Shown piece after piece: positions 26,570-35,492 of a stretch of 64,000 bases of DNA. A program made the position numbers and the translations under genes. Within the stretch, counting starts at the first letter, position 1, and the number at the start of each line of letters is the position of its first letter. Where the stretch lies: the NCBI RefSeq assembly GCF_002150035.1, contig NZ_NETS01000006.1, positions 248,001 to 312,000 on the forward strand, written 5' to 3'. This DNA comes from Leptospira venezuelensis. GTDB lineage: Bacteria > Spirochaetota > Leptospiria > Leptospirales > Leptospiraceae. The notes beneath the pieces are model-generated. The model had not been told where the DNA came from, made no database searches, and saw only the letters and a list, made by a program, of their open reading frames with translations.

Positions 26570-27082
26570 ATGGATTACGAAAAGGAAAAAAAGAAACTCC
26601 TCTCTGCGAAAACGCCAGAGCAGTACATTGAATTTTCCATCAAATCAAAACTAGAAGGACCCAAGAAGTCCAGTATTACCACAGAATGGTTAAATAAATC
26701 CGGTTATACAATAGATGACATAAAATATGCAAGGAATAGGCATCCTTTTTGGAGAGAGAAAAGAAACAAAGGCTCTTACGAAAGAAACAGTCGTCGTCTA
26801 GAATACCATAACTACTATAAGACGGATGAGAAGATCGTTTGGGACGATGCCAAACTTTCCAAGTTTTACGACCTGAATCAGGAAGGAAATGCGGATCATG
26901 AATTGGCTAGACTTTTCAAAACTTCTATTCCCGCTGTGAATCATATTCGCAGAAAGTTCCGTTTTTCCACCATTCTACTAGAACTGGAAAAAAAGAAACC
27001 TAACAAGGCTGCGGTTATAAAGCTAAGCGGTCATTCAGAGTCTGTTCTGAAACGTTTGATTAAGGAAAAGGGAAAAAAATAA
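26570..27082 (+). CDS. Hypothetical protein with C-terminal helix-turn-helix-like segment
   Basis: A 170-residue, strongly basic, soluble protein that I do not recognise. The first 60 residues contain Lys-rich helices and a WLNKSGYTIDDIKYARNR segment. Residues about 98-130 (FYDLNQEGNADHELARLFKTS) read like a helix-turn-helix in which AxLFKTSIPAVNHIRRK would be the recognition helix. A DNA-binding role is plausible but not shown. The start ATG at 26570 has AAGGAT just upstream. A hairpin follows the stop. Confidence 0.68.
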   Translation: MDYEKEKKKLLSAKTPEQYIEFSIKSKLEGPKKSSITTEWLNKSGYTIDDIKYARNRHPFWREKRNKGSYERNSRRLEYHNYYKTDEKIVWDDAKLSKFYDLNQEGNADHELARLFKTSIPAVNHIRRKFRFSTILLELEKKKPNKAAVIKLSGHSESVLKRLIKEKGKK

Positions 27083-27089
27083 ACTTCCT

Positions 27090-27116
27090 GCCCGTCGATC
27101 TTTCCGAAAGGCGGGC
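27090..27116 (+). terminator. Hairpin after the HTH-like gene
   Basis: GCCCGTC (27090-27096) pairs with GGCGGGC (27110-27116, one G-T pair), with an inner CTTTC/GAAAG stem. It starts eight bases after the stop. Only weak T enrichment follows (CTTGTCAAT). Confidence 0.5.
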
Positions 27117-27262
27117 CTTGTCAATAAATTTCAGGAGAGAGTCTCCTAAAAGTCCTACCTCAAGTCAAATTTCTCCTCTATTTTATAAACTTTTACAGTA
27201 CTTCATATTTTAGTAAAAAGTTGCGCGTCATCTGCCAGAGAGAATCTTGGAAATGATCGTCC

Positions 27263-28693
27263 ATGTATAAACAAATCAGCCGCTTTTCCATTCTAGTCAT
27301 TATCGCTATCTTCGCTTCTTCCGTACTTTATGCGGGACCCGTACGTGAATTTTTAAGTTCTGACGGTAAATCCAAAACAAACCAAGAGGAAGAAGAAGGT
27401 CCTAAACCTTCAGCTCCAAAAAGAGAAATTCCTAGATCAGAAGAAACTTCTTCTCCTTCCCCTAAGATAGAAGCAAAGGTTAAAAAAGAAAACGAAGAAT
27501 CTGTAGCTTCTAATCAGCCTTCTTCTCATAAATCTAAACGTCTAGAGCGTCGGAAAAAAGGAAAAACCAAGGTTTCTAAAAAGGAAAAGTTGGAGATTAA
27601 AGAGAAGGAAAAAGAAACTGCTTCGAAGAAGTATGAAAATTCTCTTCCTGGAGTTTCAGGACTTCCTCCTAAGACTGAATACGACACTAAAAACCAAGGT
27701 GCAAATGCTGAATTAGGCCATGGAAAAGGGATCCCAGTTTTATGCTACCATCACCTTGTTGGGAACCAAGACCCAATGGGCGGATATAATTTAGATCCAA
27801 GCCTTTTAGAAGAACAATTCAAATACCTCAAGTCTCTAGGCTACCAAACCATTAGTTTGGACCAATTCTATCAATACCAACAAGGAAAGGCTGGTTCTGA
27901 TTTTCCTAGTCGCCCTGTTCTTTTAACTTTTGATGATGGATCTTTAACTCATAGAGATGTGCTTGTTCCATTATTGAAAAAATATGGAATGAGAGCTAGT
28001 GTTTTTATTTATCCAACCGTGATCTCTAATCCTAGATATAAATTTTATTTAAGCTGGGCTCAGTTGAAAGAGGCTTTGGATAGCGGAGTTTTGGATATAG
28101 GCTCTCATACAGTATACCATCCTAAATTGCCTGCAATGTCTCGAGCTGAAATCAGAAGCCAGCTTAAAGATTCCAAAGCAACTTTAGAAGCAAAGACAGG
28201 CAGAAAGATCCAAGACCTCGCTTATCCATTCGGATTATTCGACGTACGAGTGATAGAAGAAGCTAAGGCAGCAGGTTATAGAATGGCTTTCACTGTAAAT
28301 CCAGGAAAGAATGTTCCTGGAACTTACGCCTATACAATCCATAGATCCTTGGTGACTTGGGGAATGTCCCAATCTAGATTCAATTCTATTTTGAGCGCTT
28401 CTCCACCCGTTAAGATCCAACTAGGAGTCCTGGACGGTTCTTGGGTTAAACCTGGAGATACTTTCCCTGTAATAGTAGAAGGTCTAGACCCTAAGTCGGT
28501 GGCGATCAAGATCAGCGGAAAAGAAGGTATCGTTCAAAGAAAGTCGAATACAGAATATATCATTAGAATTCCTGAATTCAAAAAGACTACTTATCCGGCT
28601 ATGACGGTGATTGGCAAAACTCCTTCTGGCAAGAGAAGTGAAACTCAATTTTTATTTGTAAATAGAAAAGAGTTTAAAAAAGATCCGGACTAA
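27263..28693 (+). CDS. Exported polysaccharide deacetylase (NodB homology domain)
   Basis: A 476-residue protein with a signal peptide (hydrophobic residues about 8-23), a low-complexity Lys/Glu/Ser linker (about 30-125), then a NodB-type carbohydrate esterase 4 domain. The metal and catalytic motifs are all visible: LTFDDG (about 220-225), SHTVYHP (about 281-287, HxxxH) and AYPFG (about 319). It probably removes N-acetyl groups from peptidoglycan or a surface glycan outside the membrane. A C-terminal domain (about 375-470) looks beta-rich. The start ATG is at 27263. The charged linker may sit across the cell wall. Confidence 0.88.
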   Translation: MYKQISRFSILVIIAIFASSVLYAGPVREFLSSDGKSKTNQEEEEGPKPSAPKREIPRSEETSSPSPKIEAKVKKENEESVASNQPSSHKSKRLERRKKGKTKVSKKEKLEIKEKEKETASKKYENSLPGVSGLPPKTEYDTKNQGANAELGHGKGIPVLCYHHLVGNQDPMGGYNLDPSLLEEQFKYLKSLGYQTISLDQFYQYQQGKAGSDFPSRPVLLTFDDGSLTHRDVLVPLLKKYGMRASVFIYPTVISNPRYKFYLSWAQLKEALDSGVLDIGSHTVYHPKLPAMSRAEIRSQLKDSKATLEAKTGRKIQDLAYPFGLFDVRVIEEAKAAGYRMAFTVNPGKNVPGTYAYTIHRSLVTWGMSQSRFNSILSASPPVKIQLGVLDGSWVKPGDTFPVIVEGLDPKSVAIKISGKEGIVQRKSNTEYIIRIPEFKKTTYPAMTVIGKTPSGKRSETQFLFVNRKEFKKDPD

Positions 28694-28824
28694 AAGTCTA
28701 TTTCCCATAAATTTTATGGTTTCCTGAAGTTCTAAAGTTATATTTTATCTAGAAGAACCGTCAAAATCGTATCGTTTCTACGAAAGTTTTTTGACATCTC
28801 TAGGTAGGTAAGAATATTTTCGGT

Positions 28825-30621
28825 ATGCCAAAAGATTCCGAGACATTCGAAAAAATCGAAACATCCAAGACTCGGAATTACCTTCCTCTTGTTTTATGGA
28901 CGGTGTTGCTTTCTCTCGCCCTCCCCTATTCTTACTTTGCAGATCCTGTTCCAGAACCGGGTCCGGTACTTCGTTTAGATTCTCATTCTGCCGGTAAAAT
29001 TCCTCTTAGGGAAGAGATCTCCTATTTTAAAGATACAGAAGGAACTCTTACTTGGGAAGATCTCTCTGCTCCAGATTCCGAAGTTGAGTTCAAAAAGAAT
29101 ACGGATAGAATGCCAAACTTCGGCTACGATTCTTCTCCTTATTGGCTTAAGTTCTCGGTCGAAGCCGAAGAATCTCTTTCAGAAGAACGTTTTCTTACCT
29201 TAGAATATCCTCATATTGATTATGTAGATGTATATTGGAAAGATTCTAAAGGGAGAGAAGGTGAATTTCACACAGGAGACATGCTTCCCTTTAAGGAAAG
29301 ACCTATTGCTGAGAGATACTTTGTATTTCCTTTAACCCTAGAGGATAAGGGAAAGATAGAAGTGTTTATCCGGGTCAAGTCGGAAGGATCTCTCACTCTC
29401 CCACTTCACTTGGTTACTAAATCCAATTTAGATCATTCTTCCAAGATCTCATTGCTTATCGACGGAATCTATTTCGGTGCCCTGGGAGTGATGGTATTCT
29501 ATAACTTCTTTCTGTTCTTAGGTATTAGAGAAAGAACATATATATATTACGTAATTTTAATTTTTGCGGCGACTTACTTTTTGATCATGAGTTCAGGGTA
29601 CGGTTTCTGGTTTTTAGTCCCGAATTCTCCTAAATTTGTGAACTCTTCCTTTATCATGTCCACTTGTATCGCAATGATATTTTTGGGTCTATTTGCGGAA
29701 GAGTATCTGCAGACCAGAGAAACTTATCCGATCCTGCATATATTTATCCGAGCGCTAACAATTGTTTGGTCTATTCTAACTATATTGCCATTATTTTTAC
29801 CTTTAAAATACCTGCTTCCTTTTACGGCCATTCTGCCAATTTTGGAAATCTTGGTGCTGATGTTCATTTCTTTGGTTCAAAGTTTAAGAAAGGACAGAAA
29901 GGCGAGAATTTTTCTAAGTGCATGGATCTTTAGTTTGATAGGTGTATTCATATTTTCTTTGAATAGACTTGGTCTTCTTGATTCTGAAGAAATTGCTTCC
30001 GGAACATTGAAAATCGGAGTTTTGAGTAACGTTATTCTGCTTTCATTGGGACTGGTAGATAGGATCAATACTTTCCAGAAAGAAAAAGAAGAGTATAAAG
30101 AAAAAGCAGATAAACTATTTGAACTTTCTTTAATGGACCCTTTAACCGGGGTAGCCAATCGAAGATTTTTCGATCAGGAATTGGAGAGAGAATGGAACCG
30201 ATCTGTTCGGACGGAACGACCACTTTCCCTCTTAATGATAGATGTGGACTTCTTCAAAGCGTATAACGATACCTACGGGCATTTAAAAGGGGACCAAGTT
30301 CTTTTCCAGGTGGCCCAGGCGTTAAAAGAATGCCTAAATCGCTCTTCCGATATGATTGCTAGATACGGAGGAGAAGAATTCTCTGTCATTCTTCCTGATA
30401 CTCCTGTAGAAGGTGCGATCGTTGTAGCCTTGAACATGTTACAGACAGTCGAAGATATGGGGATACCTCATTCGGAGAGTACTTTCACGAGAGTAACCGT
30501 TTCTATAGGTGTTTCCAGTAATACGGATCGTGATATCCATTCTTACCAAGAATTATTGGGATTAGCGGATAAAAACCTATATGATTCCAAAGCATTTGGT
30601 CGAAATCATATACGTCATTGA
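28825..30621 (+). CDS. 7TMR-DISM diguanylate cyclase (GGDEF)
   Basis: A 598-residue membrane sensor. After an N-terminal membrane segment (about residues 19-38) comes an extracytoplasmic 7TMR-DISM sensory domain (about 40-205, with YPHIDYVDVYW), then seven membrane segments (about 215-410), a short coiled coil (FQKEKEEYKEKADKL) and a GGDEF domain (about 430-598). The active site reads GGEEF (about 514-518), which is catalytically competent. An inhibitory I-site RSSD is placed five residues before it, so product feedback is expected. It makes c-di-GMP in response to an unknown external ligand. It is a lone gene. Confidence 0.92.
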   Translation: MPKDSETFEKIETSKTRNYLPLVLWTVLLSLALPYSYFADPVPEPGPVLRLDSHSAGKIPLREEISYFKDTEGTLTWEDLSAPDSEVEFKKNTDRMPNFGYDSSPYWLKFSVEAEESLSEERFLTLEYPHIDYVDVYWKDSKGREGEFHTGDMLPFKERPIAERYFVFPLTLEDKGKIEVFIRVKSEGSLTLPLHLVTKSNLDHSSKISLLIDGIYFGALGVMVFYNFFLFLGIRERTYIYYVILIFAATYFLIMSSGYGFWFLVPNSPKFVNSSFIMSTCIAMIFLGLFAEEYLQTRETYPILHIFIRALTIVWSILTILPLFLPLKYLLPFTAILPILEILVLMFISLVQSLRKDRKARIFLSAWIFSLIGVFIFSLNRLGLLDSEEIASGTLKIGVLSNVILLSLGLVDRINTFQKEKEEYKEKADKLFELSLMDPLTGVANRRFFDQELEREWNRSVRTERPLSLLMIDVDFFKAYNDTYGHLKGDQVLFQVAQALKECLNRSSDMIARYGGEEFSVILPDTPVEGAIVVALNMLQTVEDMGIPHSESTFTRVTVSIGVSSNTDRDIHSYQELLGLADKNLYDSKAFGRNHIRH

Positions 30622-30721
30622 TCCTTTCTGAAACAATTGTTCGAGAAAGACATTCGGGAAAATCATGAAAATTTAATTTTTCCTGGACCCTAGGCCTAGT
30701 CGGGATTAAAATCGGTCCCCC

Positions 30722-32656
30722 ATGGAACCTCTTAAACTCCCTTTTCTAAATTCTCAAACATTATATTGGACTTTAAAGTCTTCTACAGATAGTTTTAAGG
30801 AACATCCTGCTCAATTCTTTAAGCCGGATGGTAAAACTTATAAATCCTTAAACTTTAAAGAGCTAGGTGATGTAGTTACCAGGATCGGTTTGGGTCTTGT
30901 GTCTATTGGAGTTAAAAAAGGAGAGAATGTAGGTTTGATCGCCGATTCCGGGCATCGTTGGATTTGGGCGAGTATGGGGATTACGAATATTGGGAGTGTG
31001 GATGTACCTAGAGGAACCGACTCGACTCTTGAAGACCTAATCTATATCTTAAACCATTCAAAGGCAGAAGTTTGTTTTGCAGGAAATTCAGAAGTGGTAC
31101 GCAAAATCAGTTCTGCTTCTGCGTCTTTTCCGCACTTAAAAACAGTTATTTTATTCGAATCTTCTCATCATTCCGAGCCAAGACATCCATTCAAACTTTT
31201 GCATCTAGATGATTTAATCTCATTAGGAGACAGATGGATCCAAGAAAAAGGAGAATTAGAATTTCATTCTAGGGGCGAATCTATCCAAGAGTCCGATCTT
31301 GCCACTATAGTTTATACTTCCGGAACTACTGGTCGCCCTAAGGGAGTAATGCTCACTCATAGAAACATAGTATTTAACGTGAATATGTCTTTGGCCTTGG
31401 ACGACGTTCGTATTACTCCGGAAGATAGAACGATGGCTTATCTCCCTCCTTGGCATATTGCAGAAAGGTTGATTGAAACAGCATGCGTTAGAGCTGGTGC
31501 GTCGGAGGCATTTACTTCCATTTCTAGCTTAGGCCAAGATTTGCAGGATATTAAACCTACATTCCTTCTTTCCGTTCCTAGAGTTTGGGAAAGTTTTTAC
31601 AATAAAGTCCAAGATAAATTGAAGGATGCTTCCCCTGTTGCTAAATCTATTTTCAAAACTTTTCAATCAGTCGCAAATTCTTATTATAAATATAAGAGCA
31701 GACTATTAGGTTTGGAATTTGCTTTAAAACCAAGATCTTTCTTTGGCGAGTTTTTCCATAGATTGAGCGGACTGTTCGGCACATTCTTCTGGTTCGTTCC
31801 AAATATTCTTGCTCAATTAGTATTTTCTAAAATACGAAAAAGCCTGGGTGGGAAGTTAAAATTTGCGATCTCAGGAGCTGGGGCGCTTCCGGAGTATATA
31901 GACAGATTTTTTAATTCTATTGGAATTCCTATCTTAGAAGGTTATGGAATGACCGAAACTAGCGGAGCTTCTACCAGAAGAAGGTTAGATAGGATCACGG
32001 TTGGGACATTAGGAAAATGTATTCCTGGTGTGGAGATCAAGATCTTAGATGAGAAGGGAGAAGAAATCCACGAACCTGGGGTAAAAGGGATCGCTTGGCA
32101 TAAAGGCGGTCATATCATGCAGGGGTATTATTTAGATCCTGAGAAAACTGCGGAGACCATGAAAGACGGATGGTTAAATTCTGGGGACCTTCTCCTTTGG
32201 ACCTCTCAAGGAGAATTAAAGTACGCGGGAAGAGCCAAGGATACAATCGTACTTTTGGGCGGAGAAAATTTAGAACCGGAACCTATCGAGTTTGCTCTTA
32301 CCCAAAGTGAACTGATCCTACAGGCAATGATAGTAGGTCACGACCAAAAAACGTTAAGTGCTTTATTAGTGCCAGATTGGGAGGTTTTAGACAAGCAGTT
32401 GCGTGACTGGAAATCCAGATTATTACAAGAAATTGCTGACCCAAACTCTGATCCAGATGTCAGAGAACTATTCAAAAAAGAAATTAAAGAGAGAGTTTCT
32501 TCTAAAAACGGTTTTAAAAATTTCGAAAAAGTATCTAATTTTTACCTTCTTCCGAAAAAATTCGAACCTGGAGACGAGTTAACCATGACTATGAAGGTGA
32601 AGAGGAGCGTTGTCTCGGATAAATATAAGAATCAAATCAATGAATTATTCAGATAA
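30722..32656 (+). CDS. Long-chain acyl-CoA synthetase (AMP-forming)
   Basis: A 644-residue ANL-superfamily enzyme that activates fatty acids with ATP and CoA. The P-loop YTSGTTGRPKG (about residues 197-207), the GYGMTETSG (A5) motif, the NSGDLLLW and GRAKDTIVLLGGENLEP (A8/A10-like) segments and the C-terminal lid Lys (MKVKR) are all present. The eukaryote-like long insert between A3 and A5 marks the FAA1/FadD15-type long-chain class. Leptospira lives on fatty acids, so this is likely to feed beta-oxidation. It stands alone on the plus strand; the next gene starts 58 bases after its stop. Confidence 0.92.
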   Translation: MEPLKLPFLNSQTLYWTLKSSTDSFKEHPAQFFKPDGKTYKSLNFKELGDVVTRIGLGLVSIGVKKGENVGLIADSGHRWIWASMGITNIGSVDVPRGTDSTLEDLIYILNHSKAEVCFAGNSEVVRKISSASASFPHLKTVILFESSHHSEPRHPFKLLHLDDLISLGDRWIQEKGELEFHSRGESIQESDLATIVYTSGTTGRPKGVMLTHRNIVFNVNMSLALDDVRITPEDRTMAYLPPWHIAERLIETACVRAGASEAFTSISSLGQDLQDIKPTFLLSVPRVWESFYNKVQDKLKDASPVAKSIFKTFQSVANSYYKYKSRLLGLEFALKPRSFFGEFFHRLSGLFGTFFWFVPNILAQLVFSKIRKSLGGKLKFAISGAGALPEYIDRFFNSIGIPILEGYGMTETSGASTRRRLDRITVGTLGKCIPGVEIKILDEKGEEIHEPGVKGIAWHKGGHIMQGYYLDPEKTAETMKDGWLNSGDLLLWTSQGELKYAGRAKDTIVLLGGENLEPEPIEFALTQSELILQAMIVGHDQKTLSALLVPDWEVLDKQLRDWKSRLLQEIADPNSDPDVRELFKKEIKERVSSKNGFKNFEKVSNFYLLPKKFEPGDELTMTMKVKRSVVSDKYKNQINELFR

Positions 32657-32714
32657 AACTCCATTCAGCGTAACGAATCTGAGAAAAGATCGAATCCAAG
32701 ATAAAGGAGATTTT

Positions 32715-33107
32715 ATGCCGGTTTTGACTCAAACAGTAAAGAATCGATTGTCCACGATACTTTCCGTTTTTTCGGCCCTTGTATTTTTGCAGACCTTATT
32801 TTTTAAATTCACCGGACAAGATGAATCCGTTCATATTTTTTCCACTTTGGGTATAGAACCTTGGGGAAGGATTGGAACAGGCTCGGTAGAATTTTTTGTA
32901 GCAGCACTTTTGATTTTCCCACCATCCAGATTCGTAGGAGCCTTGGTAGGTTTTGGATTGATGATTGGAGCAGTACTGTCCCACCTTTTATTTTTAGGGA
33001 TAGTGATCGATGATGATGGGGGATTATTGTTTGCGATGGCAGTGAGTGTACTTATCTCCTGCACTGTTATATTAAATCTAGAGTGGGACCATAGACCTCC
33101 TACCTAG
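32715..33107 (+). CDS. DoxX-like small membrane protein
   Basis: A 130-residue protein with four hydrophobic helices (about residues 15-33, 55-72, 76-95 and 101-120). The GxxEFFVAALL and FVGALVGFGLMIGAVLSHL segments match DoxX-like small membrane proteins. The ATG at 32715 is preceded by AAAGGAG at a good distance; an upstream in-frame start (32610) would lie inside the acyl-CoA synthetase gene and is rejected. Function unknown. It is downstream of the acyl-CoA synthetase but may have its own promoter. Confidence 0.8.
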   Translation: MPVLTQTVKNRLSTILSVFSALVFLQTLFFKFTGQDESVHIFSTLGIEPWGRIGTGSVEFFVAALLIFPPSRFVGALVGFGLMIGAVLSHLLFLGIVIDDDGGLLFAMAVSVLISCTVILNLEWDHRPPT

Positions 33108-33199
33108 TTCCAAAATTTTTAGAAATTCTCTCAGTTTCTTATCTTTAAAAAAGGAACGGTACTCTAAACCTAGGTTCCAATTTTGAAGATAAGAAAAAT

Positions 33200-34462
33200 A
33201 TGAAAGCCCGCTATTCAATTTTCACACTTCTATTCTTTCTATTTTCCCAATCGATCCATGCGGAGTCGGTCAAGTCGGTTAAAAAGAAGAAAGTAAGGCA
33301 ACGCCAAACAGAAAACTCCGAAAAAAATCTGAATCCACAACAAGAATTTCAAGAACAGATTTTAACCAGTATGGGATTCGGAAAAGGACTCTCTTTCGAA
33401 ACCTCAGACAAACAAAACTTTCTGAACATGAGAGTTCGTTTCCAGGAAAGAGCTACAGAAACGATTCGACAAGAAGAAGGAGAAAAACAAACGGAAGGAA
33501 TAGAATTCCAGGCCAGAAGAGCAAGACTTGTTTTCTCCGGGAATTTTTTAGGCAAAAATTGGCAATATTACGTTCAATTATCTTTTTCTAATTTAGATAT
33601 GGAAGAAGACAGACCTGTTCCTTTAAGAGATGCTTCTTTGTCTTACACAAAATTTAATAACGCGAACATAAAAGTTGGGCAAATGAAAGTGCCCTATAAT
33701 CGCCAAAGATTTATTTCTGATGGTTTACAAGAATTTGTGGATCGGACTGTTTCGAATGAAGAATTGAATTTGGACAGAGATGTTGGTATTCTAGTCTCTT
33801 CTTCAAATCTATTTGGATGGAATTGTTTAGGATACTCCGCAGGCGTCTTTGGAGGAGAAGGAAGAAATAGGAGTTCCAACTCGAGCGGAGTCCTGACCAG
33901 CGGAAAACTTACCTATTATCCTTTGGGAGTTTTTTCTGATAATGGAGAACCAGATCTGGAACATTCTACAAAGCCAAAACTTGCAATTTCAGTAGCAGGC
34001 GCAAATAACCAAAATACAAATCGTGATCTTTCTACTCATGGGAACACTTATCAATTTGCAAGATTCGATTATACGAATACAGGAGCGGAGTTCTTATTCC
34101 AATGGAAAGGTTTCTCCGCTTCTGGAGAATATCTGACTAGAAAAGCAAACTCCCCTTTTATGGAAAAAGAGATTGGGAACAGAACTTTAACCGAATATTC
34201 CAGATCAGTAAAAGGAGGATTTTTCCAACTAGGTTATCTTTTTAAGAATAATCTAGGAGTAGCTCTTAGATATTCTGAATACAGACCTTGGGGAAAAACG
34301 GATCCAAAACTTACGTATTCTAGAGAAAGAGGCCTTGCAGTTTCTTATTATCTCAAGGATCACAATTTGAAAATACAGGCGGACTATGCTTATTTAGAAG
34401 GAGGATATTTGGATAGTATGGGTTCTCATAGGATCCGAGCACAGATACAAGTATTCTTATAA
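33200..34462 (+). CDS. OprP/OprO-type porin, outer membrane
   Basis: A 420-residue protein with a signal peptide (hydrophobic residues 5-19, cut near IHAES), a Lys-rich segment, then a beta-barrel of alternating polar/non-polar strands ending in a terminal Phe/Leu (IRAQIQVFL), as outer-membrane barrels do. QARRARLVFSGNFLGKNWQYYVQLSF and VGQMKVPYNRQRF are typical of Porin_O_P (phosphate-selective porin) proteins. Anion or sugar passage across the outer membrane is likely; specificity is unknown. Confidence 0.85.
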   Translation: MKARYSIFTLLFFLFSQSIHAESVKSVKKKKVRQRQTENSEKNLNPQQEFQEQILTSMGFGKGLSFETSDKQNFLNMRVRFQERATETIRQEEGEKQTEGIEFQARRARLVFSGNFLGKNWQYYVQLSFSNLDMEEDRPVPLRDASLSYTKFNNANIKVGQMKVPYNRQRFISDGLQEFVDRTVSNEELNLDRDVGILVSSSNLFGWNCLGYSAGVFGGEGRNRSSNSSGVLTSGKLTYYPLGVFSDNGEPDLEHSTKPKLAISVAGANNQNTNRDLSTHGNTYQFARFDYTNTGAEFLFQWKGFSASGEYLTRKANSPFMEKEIGNRTLTEYSRSVKGGFFQLGYLFKNNLGVALRYSEYRPWGKTDPKLTYSRERGLAVSYYLKDHNLKIQADYAYLEGGYLDSMGSHRIRAQIQVFL

Positions 34463-34600
34463 AAAAATGAGGTAGAAACTCTCGGGAAAATGTAATCGTT
34501 TTTTTATCTCGGAAAGTTTCTTCGGAGTCGATCTGAGCCTCGAATCCGTTGACAATCTTACAGGATTTCGTCTTATGGAAGTAAGGTATTATTCTAATAG

Positions 34601-35398
34601 ATGAAATTTCGAAGAGGAAGACTTTACGACGCGTTTTTCATTTCGGACATCCATTATCTTCTGAACAAGAAGATAAAATCACATAAACACAAAGAGTTAT
34701 TCCAACTACTGGACCACCTGAACAAAAAAGAGGTTAGATTTAATAATCTGTACCTTGTCGGGGATATTATTGAGAACTGGTTTTTTAGCGCGGATAGAAG
34801 GTTACAAAGAGTCAAAGGCAAAAAAAGATTTAATAAACTTTTTGAACGTTTGGACAGACTCGCTTCGGGAGATGGGAAAAAATATTATATCGTTGGGAAC
34901 CACGATACTACCTCTTACCTGATGAGGCTGACTCCAAAGGTAGAACATTATTTGATCGAAAGAGGTTGGATTATCTGCGAGAAGGCGGAGAATGAAACTT
35001 TGATCGCCATTCATGGACACCAGGGACAATACAATAAATTTACCTGGATGGGCTCCATTCTTGTCTTACGAATTCTTCATGTGTTTGCATCCGCTCTCCC
35101 TGCATTATTTAAATTTTCCGAGAACTTCTACCATAAACATCTAAATAGACAAGACCCAAGTACCGTAGAAGAGACATTACATTATTATCAAAAACTTTCC
35201 AAACTTACTCATCAAGATAAGAAGGTTTTGATCTCGGGTCATACACATGACTTTTTATGTATCCCTAAAATGAATATAATAAATACAGGGGATTGGGTAA
35301 AGAGTAATAGTTTTGTAATCCAGGATGGCAAAAAATTTTCCGGAATTCGGATGACTGCCAGAAAAGAATTCAAAAAAGAATTCGTCTTAAATGTCTGA
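34601..35398 (+). CDS. LpxH-like metallophosphoesterase
   Basis: A 265-residue calcineurin-type phosphoesterase. All metal motifs are in order: SDIHY (about residue 10), VGDIIENWF (about 51), VGNHDT (about 92), AIHGHQGQ (about 135) and SGHTHDF (about 212). The D-I-H/GD-x-x-E-x-W pattern matches the UDP-2,3-diacylglucosamine diphosphatase (LpxH/YbbF) group, which makes lipid X in lipid A synthesis. Whether this copy does that reaction in this organism is inference. The start ATG at 34601 has only a weak ribosome site. Confidence 0.75.
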   Translation: MKFRRGRLYDAFFISDIHYLLNKKIKSHKHKELFQLLDHLNKKEVRFNNLYLVGDIIENWFFSADRRLQRVKGKKRFNKLFERLDRLASGDGKKYYIVGNHDTTSYLMRLTPKVEHYLIERGWIICEKAENETLIAIHGHQGQYNKFTWMGSILVLRILHVFASALPALFKFSENFYHKHLNRQDPSTVEETLHYYQKLSKLTHQDKKVLISGHTHDFLCIPKMNIINTGDWVKSNSFVIQDGKKFSGIRMTARKEFKKEFVLNV

Positions 35399-35492
35399 AT
35401 GTTTTCTCAAATTCTCCCCTCCCTCAGAGCTTAGAATCCAAATTCTTAAAAACTAATTTGCAATTTCTTGCCTGTGAGCTATACTTCGGCGC

